Source: Pararoseomonas sp. SCSIO 73927
Lineage (GTDB): Bacteria; Pseudomonadota; Alphaproteobacteria; Acetobacterales; Acetobacteraceae
Reading direction: 5' to 3'
DNA: 64,000 bases
Assembly (NCBI RefSeq): GCF_037040815.1
Contig: NZ_CP146232.1
Coordinates: 2,288,501 to 2,352,500, forward strand
In this document: positions 8,024 to 17,269 of the stretch, in pieces
How the letters are laid out: each line of letters starts with the position of its first letter
Numbering within the stretch: the first letter of the stretch is position 1
Translations under genes and position numbers: made by a program
The notes under the pieces: model-generated
What the model was told of the DNA's origin: nothing
Seen by the model: only the letters and a program-made list of their open reading frames with translations
Database searches by the model: none

Positions 8024-10024
8024 TCAGGGCCTGTCCATCCCCGCGGGCTCGGCGTCCAGCGGCGCGAAGGCGAAATCGTCGTCGTCCACCGGGGCGAAGT
8101 TCACGTCGTCCGCCAGCACCACCTCCGGCTCCTCCGCCGGGGCGGCCTCGGGCGGGGGCAGGCCGTAGTCGTCGAGGTTGGCGTCGCGCACGTCGCGGAT
8201 CTGGGCGCCGGGGAAGGTCTCCATCACGGCCAGCACCAGCGGGTGGCTGCGCGCCACCTCCAGCCGCGCCTCGTCCGCCGCCCGGCGCTGCGAGGCAAGC
8301 GTCGGCTCCCCCTCGGCGTTGGAGAGGGAGACGGTCCAGCGCGCCCCCGTCATCTCCTGCAGCAGGGCGGAGAGCTGGCCGGGCAGGTCGCGCGGCGCGT
8401 CCGGCAGCATCCGCAGCTCGATCCGCCCTTCCGCGAAGCGGACGAGGTGGACGGTATGGACGAGGTGCGCGTGCAGCTTCGGCCGACGGCCTGAAGCGAG
8501 CGCCGCCACCTCGCGGAAGGTGGTGGGGCGGGCGAGGGGGGCAGCCTCGGGCTCCGGCTGGGCCGCCACGGCCACGGCCGCGCCGCCACCACCCGCGATG
8601 GCCCGGAAGCCGCCGGTTGGGCCACCAGCGGCCATCGGCGTGCCGACGGCCTCCGCCCCGCCGCCGGGGCTGCCCGCGGGCGCACCGCCGCCCCCGCCGC
8701 CGCGCGGGGGCGGGCTGGCGCCGGAGAGGCGGCGGACAATGTCGCCGGGGGTGGGCATCTCCGCCAGGTGTGCCAAGCGGATCAGCACCATCTCCGCCGC
8801 CGCGCGCCGGTCCGGGCTCTCCGCCACCTCGTTGATGCCGCGCAGCAACACCTGCCAGGCGCGGCCGAGCACGGGGATGGTCAGCGTCTCCGCCAGGGCC
8901 GCGCCGCGCGTGCGCTCCGCCTCCGGCACGGAGGGGTCGTTCCTCAGCGCCGGCACGGCCCGGAAGCGCGTCAGGGTGTGGGTCAGCTCCGCCATGTCGG
9001 CCAGCACCACGCCGGGATCGGCGCCGCGCTCATGCGCGCGGTCCATGGCGGCGAGCACGGCGGGAAGGTCGCCGCGCAGGGCGGCCTCCATCAGGTCCAT
9101 CACCAGGGCGCGGTCCGCCAGCCCCAGCATGTCCCGCACCGCCTCGGCCGTGACGCCGGCCCCGTCCTCGGACGGCATGGCGATGGCCTGGTCGAGCAGG
9201 GAGAGGCCATCGCGCACGGAACCATCCGCTGCGCGGGCGACCATGGCGATCGCCTCCGGCTCCACGGTCGTCCCCTCCGCCTCCGCGATGCGGGCGAAGT
9301 GCGCGCGCAGCGTCTCCTGCGGCACGCGCTTCAGGTCGAAGCGCTGGCAGCGGGAGAGGATGGTGGCCGGAACCTTCCGGATCTCGGTGGTGGCAAACAG
9401 GAACTTCACCTGCGGCGGCGGTTCCTCCAGCGTCTTCAGCAGCGCGTTGAAGGCCGCGCCGGAGAGCATGTGGACCTCGTCCAGGATGTAAACCTTGAAG
9501 CGCCCCTGGCTCGGCCGGAAGCGCACCGCCTCCCGGATCTCCCGCACATTGTCCACGCTGTTGTTGGAGGCGGCGTCGAGCTCCACCACGTCCGGGTGGC
9601 GGTCCGCCAGGATGGCGCGGCACTCCGGGCACACGCCGCAGGGATCGGCCGTGGGGCCGCCCTTCCCGTCGGGCCCGATGCAGTTCATGGCGCGGGCGAT
9701 GATGCGGGCCGTGGTGGTCTTCCCCACCCCGCGGACGCCCGTGAGCATGAAGGCGTGCGCCACCCGGTTCTGCGCGAAGGCGTTCCGCAGGGTGCGGACC
9801 AGCGTGTCCTGCCCGATCAGGTCCGCGAAGCTCTTCGGCCGGTACTTGCGGGCCAGCACCCGATAGGGCTGGGCCGGCTCATCCGGTGTGGGCGCGGGTG
9901 TGGGCGCGGCGGTGGGCGCAGGGGGCGCGGCCGGTGCGGGATCGCCGAACAGGCCGGGCCCTTCCATCGGGGGCTCCGGCAGGTCGTCCGGCGCTTCGGT
10001 CGAGAGGTCGGTGTCGCTGGTCAT
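8024..10024 (-). CDS. dnaX: DNA polymerase III subunits gamma/tau
   Basis: A 666-residue clamp-loader ATPase. After a Pro/Ala-rich N-terminal extension (about 1-50), unusual in enteric DnaX, come [20 protein letters not shown], Walker [11 protein letters not shown] (about 96-105), the zinc module (Cys115, Cys129, Cys132, Cys135), Walker [11 protein letters not shown] and the sensor [13 protein letters not shown]. The C-terminal third is the tau part that contacts the replicative polymerase and helicase, after a Gly/Pro-rich linker at about 440-490. No A-rich slippery site for a frameshifted gamma form is evident. It follows the SRP RNA gene and precedes ybaB. Confidence 0.96.
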   Translation of the reverse strand: MTSDTDLSTEAPDDLPEPPMEGPGLFGDPAPAAPPAPTAAPTPAPTPDEPAQPYRVLARKYRPKSFADLIGQDTLVRTLRNAFAQNRVAHAFMLTGVRGVGKTTTARIIARAMNCIGPDGKGGPTADPCGVCPECRAILADRHPDVVELDAASNNSVDNVREIREAVRFRPSQGRFKVYILDEVHMLSGAAFNALLKTLEEPPPQVKFLFATTEIRKVPATILSRCQRFDLKRVPQETLRAHFARIAEAEGTTVEPEAIAMVARAADGSVRDGLSLLDQAIAMPSEDGAGVTAEAVRDMLGLADRALVMDLMEAALRGDLPAVLAAMDRAHERGADPGVVLADMAELTHTLTRFRAVPALRNDPSVPEAERTRGAALAETLTIPVLGRAWQVLLRGINEVAESPDRRAAAEMVLIRLAHLAEMPTPGDIVRRLSGASPPPRGGGGGGAPAGSPGGGAEAVGTPMAAGGPTGGFRAIAGGGGAAVAVAAQPEPEAAPLARPTTFREVAALASGRRPKLHAHLVHTVHLVRFAEGRIELRMLPDAPRDLPGQLSALLQEMTGARWTVSLSNAEGEPTLASQRRAADEARLEVARSHPLVLAVMETFPGAQIRDVRDANLDDYGLPPPEAAPAEEPEVVLADDVNFAPVDDDDFAFAPLDAEPAGMDRP

Positions 10025-10074
10025 CCGGGCCGCATCATACGCGGCCTGGGCCGCCAGGCATCATACCAAGAGGT

Positions 10075-10170
10075 GGAAGACCGGACCGCGACCCGAGCGA
10101 TGACCCGCCTCGGCTGCTTCCTTCCGGACCTGACCGGGTCGACAGGGCGCCCGTCCGCGACCGGCCTTCC
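10075..10170 (-). ncRNA. ffs: Small signal recognition particle RNA (4.5S type)
   Basis: The minus strand contains the invariant SRP RNA core GGTCAGGTCCGGAAGGAAGC in the right context, with CAGCC after it: the GGAA tetraloop and symmetric/asymmetric loops that bind Ffh. The outer ends pair: 5' GGAAGGCCGG with 3' CCGGTCTTCC, giving a hairpin of about 96 nt, the small bacterial form without Alu domain. On the minus strand, TTGCTC and CATATA separated by 17 bases lie just upstream and may be the promoter. It sits 50 bases before dnaX, an arrangement common in alphaproteobacteria. The rest of the 10025-10333 gap shows no gene. Confidence 0.93.
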
Positions 10171-10333
10171 GCCGCGGTATATGAGGGGAAGGCGCCCCGG
10201 GAGCAACCGGGATCGGGGCCGGTTCGCGGGTTGGGAACGACGATTTCCCGCGCGTCCCCGCCGCCCACCCTTTCTCACGATGGCATGTCGCCCTATCTCT
10301 GGCCACCACAACAGCTCATCGTGAGACGCCGGG

Positions 10334-11347
10334 ATGTCCCAGATCCACATCATCCACGAGAACCCCGAGTGGCTCCCGCCGCTGGCCGCGGCCCTGGACA
10401 AGCGCGGCCTGCCCTGGGCGGACTGGAACCTCTCCTCCGGCAGCTTCGACCTCTCCCGGCCCCCGCCGGAGGGCGTGTTCTACAACCGCATGTCCGCCTC
10501 CTCCCACACGCGCGGCCACCGCTACTCCGCGGAGCTGACGGCGGCTGTGCTGGCCTGGCTGGAGCGCTACGGGCGCCGCGTGGTGAACGGCCCCCGCGCC
10601 CTGGACCTGGAGATCAGCAAGGCCCGGCAGTACGCGGCGCTGGAGGCGGCCGGGATCGCCGTGCCCGGCACCGTGGTGGTGCGGGGTGAGGCGGAGGACG
10701 TGGTGAGGGCGGCCCGCGCCCGGTACGGCAGCGGCCCGCTGATCCTGAAGCCCAACCGTGGTGGCAAGGGCCTGGGCGTGCGCCTCTTCGCCGATCCGGA
10801 CGCGCTGGCCGCCTTCCTGGCCGACGCGCCGGAGGACGAGCTGCCCGCCGACGGCCTCTGGCTGCTGCAGGACTATCTCCGCGCCGCGCGGCCCTTCATC
10901 ACCCGCGCCGAGTTCGTCGGCGGCCGATTCCTCTATGCGGTGGAGGTGGACACCTCCTCGGGCTTCGAGCTCTGCCCCGCCGATGTGTGCGAGGTGCCCA
11001 GCCCCTCCGCCGCGGTGGGCGACGCTTTCTGTCCGGTTGGTGAGGCGCCGGCCGCCGCGCCGGTGGCGGCCGCGCCGCGCTTCCGCGTCCTGCCGGACGG
11101 CATCGAGGCCGGGCAGCGCGCGGCGCTGGAGGGCTTCCTGGCCGCCAACGGCATCGAGGTGGCGGGGATCGAGTTCATCCGCACGGTGGAGGGCGAGGTG
11201 TTCACCTACGACGTGAACACCAATACCAACTACAACCCGGCCGCCGAGGAGGCCGCCGACCTCGCGGGCACGGACCGCTCCGGCCCTGGCGCGATCGCCG
11301 CCTTCCTCGGCGCCGAACTGGCCCGCACCCGGCGCGCGGCGGCCTGA
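10334..11347 (+). CDS. RimK-like ATP-grasp domain protein
   Basis: A 337-residue protein with a pre-ATP-grasp N-terminus (MSQIHIIHENPEWLPPLAAA) and a RimK-type ATP-grasp fold. ISKARQYAALEAAGIAVPGT starts the ATP-binding subdomain, PLILKPNRGGKGLGVRLF is the glycine-rich loop, and FTYDVNTNTNYNP near 290-302 carries the Asn/Asp metal ligands. Such enzymes join a carboxylate to an amine through an acyl phosphate, often amino-acid ligases acting on peptides, proteins or cofactors. The substrate is not evident. The protein stands alone, transcribed away from the SRP RNA, with nudC 86 bases downstream. Confidence 0.85.
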   Translation: MSQIHIIHENPEWLPPLAAALDKRGLPWADWNLSSGSFDLSRPPPEGVFYNRMSASSHTRGHRYSAELTAAVLAWLERYGRRVVNGPRALDLEISKARQYAALEAAGIAVPGTVVVRGEAEDVVRAARARYGSGPLILKPNRGGKGLGVRLFADPDALAAFLADAPEDELPADGLWLLQDYLRAARPFITRAEFVGGRFLYAVEVDTSSGFELCPADVCEVPSPSAAVGDAFCPVGEAPAAAPVAAAPRFRVLPDGIEAGQRAALEGFLAANGIEVAGIEFIRTVEGEVFTYDVNTNTNYNPAAEEAADLAGTDRSGPGAIAAFLGAELARTRRAAA

Positions 11348-11433
11348 CGCGCGGCGGGGAGGGGAGGCCTCCTCCTCTCCCCGGTCCCGCCGGATGGACC
11401 GTACCCCCCGGCCATGGCAGGTTCGGCCGGTCC

Positions 11434-12375
11434 ATGCTCACCATCCCCGCCAGCCGCCCCAACGCCTATACCGGCTCCCCGCTCGACCGGGTCTCGGACC
11501 GGCGGGACGACGCCGATTTCGTCGCGGCCGCCCTGGCCTCGAAGGAGAGCCTCATCGCCCCCGTCTGGCGATCGAAGAGCCTCCTGCGCGGGGTGGAGGA
11601 GGGCGCCCCGGAGGCGGTGCTGCTGACGCGGGAGGCCGCCGAGGCCGTCCTCATGGCCGGCGGCCATGATCAGTCCACCTGGGCGCTCCTCGGCCTGAAC
11701 GGGGGCACCCCCGTCTTCGCTGTGGACTGCAGCGCGGCGGAGGACCCGCTCCCCCTCCTGCCCGAGGGCATGGGCGCCTTCCACGACCTGCGCGCTGTCG
11801 CCGGCCTGCTGCCCCCGGGCGAGGCATCCATGCTCGCCCACGCGCGCGGCCTGATGCACTGGCGCACCCGCCACCGCTTCTGCGGCGTCTGCGGCCACAC
11901 CTGCGAGCCTCGCAGCGCCGGCAACGCCATGGCCTGCACGAACTGCAACGCCCAGCACTTCCCGCGCACCGACCCCGCCGTGATCATGCTCGTGGTGAAC
12001 GGCGACGAGTGCCTGCTCGGCCACTCCACGCGCTTCCCCAACAGCGCCATGTACTCCACCCTCGCCGGCTTCGTGGAACCGGGGGAGAGCCTGGAGGAGG
12101 CGGTGCGCCGCGAGGTGAAGGAAGAGACGGGCGTGACCGTCGGCGCCTGCCAATACCACTCCTCCCAGCCCTGGCCCTTCCCCGCCTCGATCATGCTCGG
12201 CTTCCACGCGGAGGCGCTGAGCCGCGAGGTCACGATCGACCCCGCCGAGCTGCGCGACGCCCGCTGGTTCACGCGGGAGGAGATCCGAAACCCCGAAGCC
12301 GCCGGCTTCCTCCTGCCGCGGGTGGATTCCATTGCCCGGCGCCTGATCGAGGACTGGCTGGAGCACGCCCCATGA
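11434..12375 (+). CDS. nudC: NADH pyrophosphatase NudC
   Basis: A 313-residue Nudix hydrolase that splits NAD(H) into NMN(H) and AMP and can remove NAD caps from RNA. All NudC marks are present: a zinc ribbon with Cys150, Cys153, Cys168 and Cys171; a Nudix box at about 212-234 (GFVEPGESLEEAVRR then EVKEETGV); and the NudC-specific SQPWPFP motif at about 245. The N-terminal NUDIX-like domain fills 1-145. It overlaps the following lipoprotein gene by four bases (ATGA). Confidence 0.95.
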   Translation: MLTIPASRPNAYTGSPLDRVSDRRDDADFVAAALASKESLIAPVWRSKSLLRGVEEGAPEAVLLTREAAEAVLMAGGHDQSTWALLGLNGGTPVFAVDCSAAEDPLPLLPEGMGAFHDLRAVAGLLPPGEASMLAHARGLMHWRTRHRFCGVCGHTCEPRSAGNAMACTNCNAQHFPRTDPAVIMLVVNGDECLLGHSTRFPNSAMYSTLAGFVEPGESLEEAVRREVKEETGVTVGACQYHSSQPWPFPASIMLGFHAEALSREVTIDPAELRDARWFTREEIRNPEAAGFLLPRVDSIARRLIEDWLEHAP

Positions 12376-12671
12376 CCCGCGCCCTTCCATTCGCCGCGTT
12401 GCTGCTGGCCCCCCTGGCCCTGGCGGCCTGCCGCGCCAACGATCCCCTGCCGCCCCCCGCCAATGCCGCCGAGGCCGCCTGCCGCCGGGAGGCGCAGGAC
12501 TCCGCCGGCGTGGACCGCGGCTTCGAGCGCCTGCAAATCCAGAACCCGACCCAGAACCAGCGCGTGACGGGCGAGATCGCCCTGGCCGAGCGTCAGGCCT
12601 ACCTGCGCTGCCTCCGCACCAAGGGGCTGGCGGCGCCGGGCGGCGTGGAGCCCGTCCGCCCGCCCGGGTGA
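12372..12671 (+). CDS. Small predicted lipoprotein
   Basis: A 99-residue protein whose N-terminus MTRALPFAALLLAPLALAAC is a lipoprotein signal peptide with lipobox LAAC and Cys20 as the lipidated residue. The mature part has two more cysteines (ACRREAQDS and LRCLRTKG), which could form a disulphide. I do not recognise a domain. The start overlaps the nudC stop (ATGA), and the stop overlaps the next GTG, so it is translated with its neighbours. Confidence 0.75.
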   Translation: MTRALPFAALLLAPLALAACRANDPLPPPANAAEAACRREAQDSAGVDRGFERLQIQNPTQNQRVTGEIALAERQAYLRCLRTKGLAAPGGVEPVRPPG

Positions 12672-13207
12672 GGGCGGACGGCCGCCGCGCCCTCGGCGCC
12701 GCGCTCCTCACCCTGCCCGCCGCCGCGCGCGCCCAGCCCCTGCCGCCCGGCCCCGAGATCGAGGCGGCCTGGGCCGCGCTCGGCCCCGCCGCCCGGGGCT
12801 GGTCCCTCCTCGCCTCCCCGGCCTTTCCCGTCGCCTGGCCGCCGCAGGGCTCCCTGCGCCGCTACGCCTTCGCCTATCGCCACCGTCCCAGCCTGGCCGA
12901 CGGCGTGGAGGTCGCCGCCCCCTGGGCCGCCGCCGAGACCGGCCCGGGCACCCTGGGCCGGATCATCTCCCTCTCCAGCGAACTGACTCCTCTCGGCATC
13001 CAGGGCGTCCGCCCGCTGAGTGGCGAGGAGACGCGCCTGATCGGGCGGGAGGCGGAGGTGGCCAGAATCCTCCTTGCCCCACCCGACGAGGCCGGGGCCG
13101 CCCTGGTCCGCGCCTTCCACTGCAACTGGGCCAGCCGCAATGGCCTGGGCGCCCGCGCCATCGCACCCCATCATCCCGCCTTCATCGCCTGGCTGGGCTG
13201 CGGCTGA
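12668..13207 (+). CDS. Hypothetical exported protein
   Basis: A 179-residue protein starting with GTG that overlaps the lipoprotein stop (GTGA). The N-terminus has a short Arg-rich n-region (RADGRRA), a hydrophobic stretch and AARAQ, a likely signal peptidase site near residue 22, so it is probably periplasmic. Two Cys (FHCNWAS and WLGCG at the very end) could pair. No family is recognised. A role shared with the lipoprotein before it is possible because the two are translationally coupled. Confidence 0.6.
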   Translation: MRADGRRALGAALLTLPAAARAQPLPPGPEIEAAWAALGPAARGWSLLASPAFPVAWPPQGSLRRYAFAYRHRPSLADGVEVAAPWAAAETGPGTLGRIISLSSELTPLGIQGVRPLSGEETRLIGREAEVARILLAPPDEAGAALVRAFHCNWASRNGLGARAIAPHHPAFIAWLGCG

Positions 13208-13228
13208 GGCCGTCCTTGGGGGCCGGAG

Positions 13229-13452
13229 CCAGGGGGCTTTGCCCCCTGGACCCCCACCAGGAGGCTGAGCCTCCTGGACCTGCATCGGGCTGCCGCAGGA
13301 CGGGCGGGACGCGTCAGCCGCCTCGGCTTCATGAGCCGCGGCGCACCGTCAGCGGAGGGAGACCAGCTCGAAGAAGAGGAAGGGTTCGAAGCACTGCTTC
13401 GAACGGGGCCGGGAGGAGGAATTCCTTCTTCCTCTCCCCGGGACAGACGGCC
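13229..13452 (-). repeat. Multi-hairpin intergenic element, copy B
   Basis: This fills most of the 13208-13538 gap, in reverse orientation to copy A. Hairpin 3b is at 13229-13249 (arm CCAGGGGGC, loop TTT), hairpin 3a at 13257-13277 (arm CCAGGAGGC, loop TGA), hairpin 2 at 13319-13343 (arm CGCCTCGGCT, loop TCATG, one mismatch), and a degenerate hairpin 1 at about 13419-13452 around GGAATTCC. An extra hairpin at 13385-13403 (arm TTCGAAGCA, loop of one) is absent from copies A, D, E and G. Confidence 0.85.
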
Positions 13453-13538
13453 GGTGCGGGACGGCGCACACGATTTCCGGGCACGATCTGGCACGGCCCG
13501 TGCCAGGATCGCCGGGCTTCCTCCCCGGAGACGCCGCC

Positions 13539-14888
13539 TTGCCCGATCCGCTCCGCCTTGCCCTGACCGGCGACAGCATCCTCCAGCGCCGCCTCCTCTC
13601 GCGCACCGATCCGGTCCTCCGCCCGCTCTTCGACATGATCCGGGGCGCGGACGTGGCCTTCACGAACTTCGAGACGCTCGCGAATGACTTCCGGGGCGAT
13701 CCGGCGCTGGAATCGGGCGGCTCGCATTTCGGGGCCCCGGCCTGGGTGCTGGACGAGCTGGCAGAGGCCGGGTTCTCCCTCTTCGCCACCGCCACGAACC
13801 ATGCGCTGGACTATGGCGTCTCCGGCCTGCTGCACACGCTGGAGGCGCTGGACGCGCGCGGCCTGTCCCATGCCGGGCTCGGGCGCAATCTGGAGGAGGC
13901 GCGGCGGCCGGTCTTCCACGGCCACCCGAACGGCACGGTGGCGATGCTCGCCTGCTCCGCCACCTTCGCCAAGGGCCAGGAGGCGAGCGCGCAGCGGCCC
14001 GACATGCCCGGCCGCCCGGGGCTGAACCCGCTGCGCTACGACACGGTGCACGAGGTGCGGCCCGAGCACATGCGGGCGCTGCGCGAGATGGCGGATGGGC
14101 TGGGGCTGGAGGCCTTCCGGCAGATGATCGTGAAGCTCGGCTTCGGCTTCCCGCCGGAGGAGGGCGTCTTTCCCTTCGGCCCGCTGAACTTCCGGGAGGC
14201 GGAGAGGGTGGCGCAGCGCCAGACCGCGAAGCCCGCGGACCTGGACGGCATCGCCCGCTGGGTGCGGGAGGCGCGGCTGACCTCGGACGTGGTGCTCGTC
14301 TCCGTCCACGCGCACGAGCACGACTTCGCCGCGACGAAGGAGCAGCCCGCCGAGTTCCTGTCCGTCTTCGCGCGGCGCATGATCGACGAGGGGGCGAACC
14401 TCGTGGTGGGCCACGGCCCGCACCTGCTGCGCGGGATGGAGGTCTACAAGGGCCGCCCGATCCTCTACTCGCTCGGCAACTTCATCGGACAGAACGAGCT
14501 GGTGCCGCGCCTGCCGAGCGATTCCTACGAGCGCTTCCGGGCGGACCCGGCGCTGACGCCCGGCATGGTCTATCGCCAGCGCACGCGGAACGACGAGGGC
14601 GGCTTCCCCTCGGATGGCCGATACTGGGAGACGGTGGTGCCCTTCCTCACCTTCGAGGCGGGGCGGCTGGCGGGAATGGAGATCGTCCCCGTCTCCCTCG
14701 GCCTCGGCGAGGCGCGCCACCTGCGCGGCCGCCCGCGCCTCGCGGAGGGCGAGCAGGCCCGGCGCATCCTCGATCGTTTTGCCGCCCTTTCCGCCCCCTT
14801 CGGCACGCGGCTGCGGCTGGAAGGGGAGCGCGCCTTCCTCGACCTCACCCCCGAAACCGCCCCCGCCCGTCAGGAGGAGCCCGCATGA
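13539..14888 (+). CDS. CapA family protein (PGA_cap metallophosphatase-like)
   Basis: A protein of about 449 residues of the CapA family, named after the poly-gamma-glutamate capsule protein; the domain has a calcineurin-like metallophosphatase fold. LALTGDSILQRRLL opens the domain with the first Asp, NFETL holds the second metal-site region, ATATNHALDYGVSGLLHTLE carries the NH motif, VSVHAHEHDF and VVGHGPHLLRGMEVYKGRPI carry the later His ligands, and LYSLGNFI closes it. The TTG at 13539 is chosen because GGAG sits eight bases before it; a GTG at 13500 in frame would add 13 residues. No signal peptide is visible. It overlaps the following binding protein by ATGA. Confidence 0.85.
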   Translation: MPDPLRLALTGDSILQRRLLSRTDPVLRPLFDMIRGADVAFTNFETLANDFRGDPALESGGSHFGAPAWVLDELAEAGFSLFATATNHALDYGVSGLLHTLEALDARGLSHAGLGRNLEEARRPVFHGHPNGTVAMLACSATFAKGQEASAQRPDMPGRPGLNPLRYDTVHEVRPEHMRALREMADGLGLEAFRQMIVKLGFGFPPEEGVFPFGPLNFREAERVAQRQTAKPADLDGIARWVREARLTSDVVLVSVHAHEHDFAATKEQPAEFLSVFARRMIDEGANLVVGHGPHLLRGMEVYKGRPILYSLGNFIGQNELVPRLPSDSYERFRADPALTPGMVYRQRTRNDEGGFPSDGRYWETVVPFLTFEAGRLAGMEIVPVSLGLGEARHLRGRPRLAEGEQARRILDRFAALSAPFGTRLRLEGERAFLDLTPETAPARQEEPA

Positions 14889-16468
14889 GCGTCCCGACCC
14901 TCAACCGCCGCGCCGCTCTCAGCGCCGGCGCCGCGCTTCTCGCAGCCCCCCGCCTCTCGGCCGCGCAGGGGCGGCGCGTGCTGAAGTTCGTGCCGCAGGC
15001 CGACCTCGCGGTGCTCGATCCCGTCTTCACCACCGCCGCCGTCACCACCAACCACTCGCAGATGGTGTTCGACTACCTCTACGGGCTGGACGCCAGGTTC
15101 CGCCCGCACCCGCAGATGGTCGCGGGCCACGTCGTCGAGAATGACGGCCTGACCTGGACCATGACCCTGCGCGAGGGGCTGAGGTTCCACGACGGCGAGC
15201 CCGTGCGCGCCCGCGACTGCGTGGCGAGCATCCGCCGATGGGGATCGCGCGACATGTACGGGCAGGAGGTGATCGCGCGCGCCGACGAGATCAGCGCGCC
15301 GGACGACCGCACCATCCGCTTTCGCCTGAAGAAGCCCTTCCCCGGCCTGCACGCCGCGCTGGGCAAGAACGGCGCCTCCGTCTGCCCGATGATGCCGGAG
15401 CGCCTCGCCAACACGGAGGCGACGAGGCAGGTGACGGAGATGGTGGGATCCGGCCCCTACCGCTTCCTGGCGGACGAGCGCATGGCCGGGGCGCGCGCCG
15501 CCTATGCCCGCTTCGAGGGCTACGTTCCCCGCCCGGACGGCACGGCCAGCCGCACCGCCGGCCCGAAACTCGCGCATTTCGACCGCGTGGAGTGGACCAT
15601 CATCCCCGACCAGGCCACCGCCGCCTCCGCCCTGCTGGCGGGCGAGGTGGACTGGCTGGAGGTGACGAACAACGACCTCGCCCCGCTGCTGAAGCGCAAC
15701 CGCAACCTGAACGTCCATGTGGTGGAGGACCTGTTCGGCACGATCATGCGCTTCAACTGGCTGCAGCCGCCCTTCGACAGGCCGGCGATCCGCCGCGCCC
15801 TCCTCGGCGCCGTGAGCCAGGAGGACTTCATGACCGCCGCCTACGGCACGGACCCGGCGGCGTGGGAGATCAACGTCGGCTACTTCACCTCCGACTCCCC
15901 CATGGCGAGCAAGGCCGGGCTGGAGGTGCTGACGGGCCGGCGCGACCTGGCGAAGGTGAAGCGCGACCTCCAGGCGGCCGGCTACGCGGGGGAGCGCGTC
16001 GTCGTCCTGCAGGCCGACGACTACCCCTCTCTCAAGGGCCTCGCGGAGGTCACGGCGGACCTGCTGAAGCAGGTCGGCATGAACGTGGAGGTGCAGAACG
16101 GGGATTGGGGCACCATCAGCACCCGCCGGGCCAACCGCGGCCCGCTGGACAGGGGCGGGTGGAGCATCTTCGTCACCGGCCTCGGCAACACCATCGATCC
16201 CGGCGGCCACCTGGGCCTGCGGGCCAACGGGGCGCGTGCCTGGTTCGGCTGGCCGGACAGCCCGCGGCTGGAGGAGTTGCGCCAGGATTGGATCACGGCC
16301 CCGGACCCGGCCGCGCAGGCCGCCCTCTGCGCGGAGATGCAGCGCCAGGCCTTCCAGGACGTGCCCTACATCCCGCTCGGCGAGTACCGCACCCTGACGG
16401 CGCACAAGACCGACCTCACCGGCTTCCCGCCGGGGGCGCCGCTGTTCTACGGGGTACGGCGGGGATAA
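14885..16468 (+). CDS. ABC transporter peptide-type substrate-binding protein (SBP_bac_5)
   Basis: A 527-residue periplasmic binding protein of the oligopeptide/dipeptide type. The N-terminus SVPTLNRRAALSAGAALLAA is a twin-arginine-like signal (NRRAAL) that ends near RLSAAQ. Family marks include TWTMTLREGLRFHDGEPV, the segment that defines the SBP_bac_5 family, and a C-terminal YIPLGEYRTLTAHK. No permease or ATPase genes are nearby, so it is an orphan receptor. Translational coupling to the CapA-like gene (ATGA) suggests that the two share a substrate or stress response. Confidence 0.88.
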   Translation: MSVPTLNRRAALSAGAALLAAPRLSAAQGRRVLKFVPQADLAVLDPVFTTAAVTTNHSQMVFDYLYGLDARFRPHPQMVAGHVVENDGLTWTMTLREGLRFHDGEPVRARDCVASIRRWGSRDMYGQEVIARADEISAPDDRTIRFRLKKPFPGLHAALGKNGASVCPMMPERLANTEATRQVTEMVGSGPYRFLADERMAGARAAYARFEGYVPRPDGTASRTAGPKLAHFDRVEWTIIPDQATAASALLAGEVDWLEVTNNDLAPLLKRNRNLNVHVVEDLFGTIMRFNWLQPPFDRPAIRRALLGAVSQEDFMTAAYGTDPAAWEINVGYFTSDSPMASKAGLEVLTGRRDLAKVKRDLQAAGYAGERVVVLQADDYPSLKGLAEVTADLLKQVGMNVEVQNGDWGTISTRRANRGPLDRGGWSIFVTGLGNTIDPGGHLGLRANGARAWFGWPDSPRLEELRQDWITAPDPAAQAALCAEMQRQAFQDVPYIPLGEYRTLTAHKTDLTGFPPGAPLFYGVRRG

Positions 16469-16557
16469 CGGTCCTTGGGGCAGAGCCTCCCGGGGTCGCG
16501 CACGCAACCTCTTCCATCCGCGAACGTTTGGAGAACAGCACGCAGGAGGATGCCATC

Positions 16558-16797
16558 ATGGCCAAGCAGGCCGACCAGCACGCGCACAACCCGAAGACCG
16601 ATCCCGAGCCCGGTTCCAACACCATCAAGGACCCGGACGACTGGACGACGGGCGACCAGCCCATGACCGGCGCCCAGGCCTCCTACCTCAAGACCCTCTC
16701 GGAAGAGGCGGGCGAGGAGTTCGACGAGACCCTGTCCAAGGGCGATGCCTCCAAGCGCATCGACGAACTGCAGGAGAAGACCGGGCGCGGCACCTGA
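16558..16797 (+). CDS. DUF3072 domain-containing protein
   Basis: A small hydrophilic protein of 79 residues. DDWTTGDQPMTGAQASYLKT and LSEEAGEEFDETLSKGDASK form the DUF3072 domain, which covers the whole C-terminal two thirds; the end resembles a SAP/Rho-like helix pair. The ATG at 16558 has a strong CAGGAGGA site just upstream. Members are common in alphaproteobacteria and actinobacteria, and no function is established. The N-terminal part is rich in His, Asp and Pro and probably disordered. Confidence 0.88.
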   Translation: MAKQADQHAHNPKTDPEPGSNTIKDPDDWTTGDQPMTGAQASYLKTLSEEAGEEFDETLSKGDASKRIDELQEKTGRGT

Positions 16798-16816
16798 GGC
16801 GCCCGGCCCAGCAAGC

Positions 16817-17269
16817 TCAGAACGGCCGCACGATCACCATCACCACGATCACGGCCAGCAGGATCGTCGGCACCTCGTTGGCGATCCGCCAGTAGCGCTC
16901 GCTCTTCGGCCGCTCGTCGCGCTCGAAGCGCTTGCGCGCGGCGGAGAGGTGGCCGTGAAAGCCGCTCATCAGCAGCACGGCCAGCAGCTTCACGTGCCAC
17001 CAGCCCTGCGACCAGTCGATGACCCCGGGCGTCAGCACCAGCGTGATCCCGAGCAGCCAGGTGGCGGCCATGGCGGGGTTGATGATGGCGCGCAGCAGCC
17101 GGCGCTCCATCACCTTGAAGGTCTCCGACGGCTCGCCCCCGGCAGGGGCGGCGGAGTGGTACACGAAGAGCCGCGGCAGGTAGAACATCCCCGCCATCCA
17201 GGCGACCACCGCAATCAGGTGCAGCGCCTTGGTCCAGGGATAGAGGTTGATCAGCCAGGGGATCGTCAC
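16817..17269 (-). CDS. hemJ: Protoporphyrinogen oxidase HemJ (CopD-like membrane protein)
   Basis: A 150-residue inner-membrane protein with four predicted membrane segments. It oxidises protoporphyrinogen IX to protoporphyrin IX in heme synthesis. PWTKALHLIAVVAWMAGMFY carries the conserved His of the family, LPRLFVYH the next conserved region, and WWHVKLLAVLLMSGFHGHLS a further His-rich segment, with KRFERDERPKSERYWRIANE typical of HemJ. GTG at 17269 overlaps the upstream HAD stop (GTGA). Ferrochelatase, the next enzyme in the pathway, is two genes upstream in the same operon. Confidence 0.93.
   Translation of the reverse strand: MTIPWLINLYPWTKALHLIAVVAWMAGMFYLPRLFVYHSAAPAGGEPSETFKVMERRLLRAIINPAMAATWLLGITLVLTPGVIDWSQGWWHVKLLAVLLMSGFHGHLSAARKRFERDERPKSERYWRIANEVPTILLAVIVVMVIVRPF

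Noticed and set aside
8024..10024. Programmed frameshift in dnaX for a separate gamma subunit
   Set aside because: No A-rich slippery run followed by a hairpin was found; only the full-length tau-type frame is supported.
10021..10401. Small minus-strand frames across the dnaX upstream region
   Set aside because: They cover the SRP RNA gene and the start of the ATP-grasp gene; no family match or conserved start.
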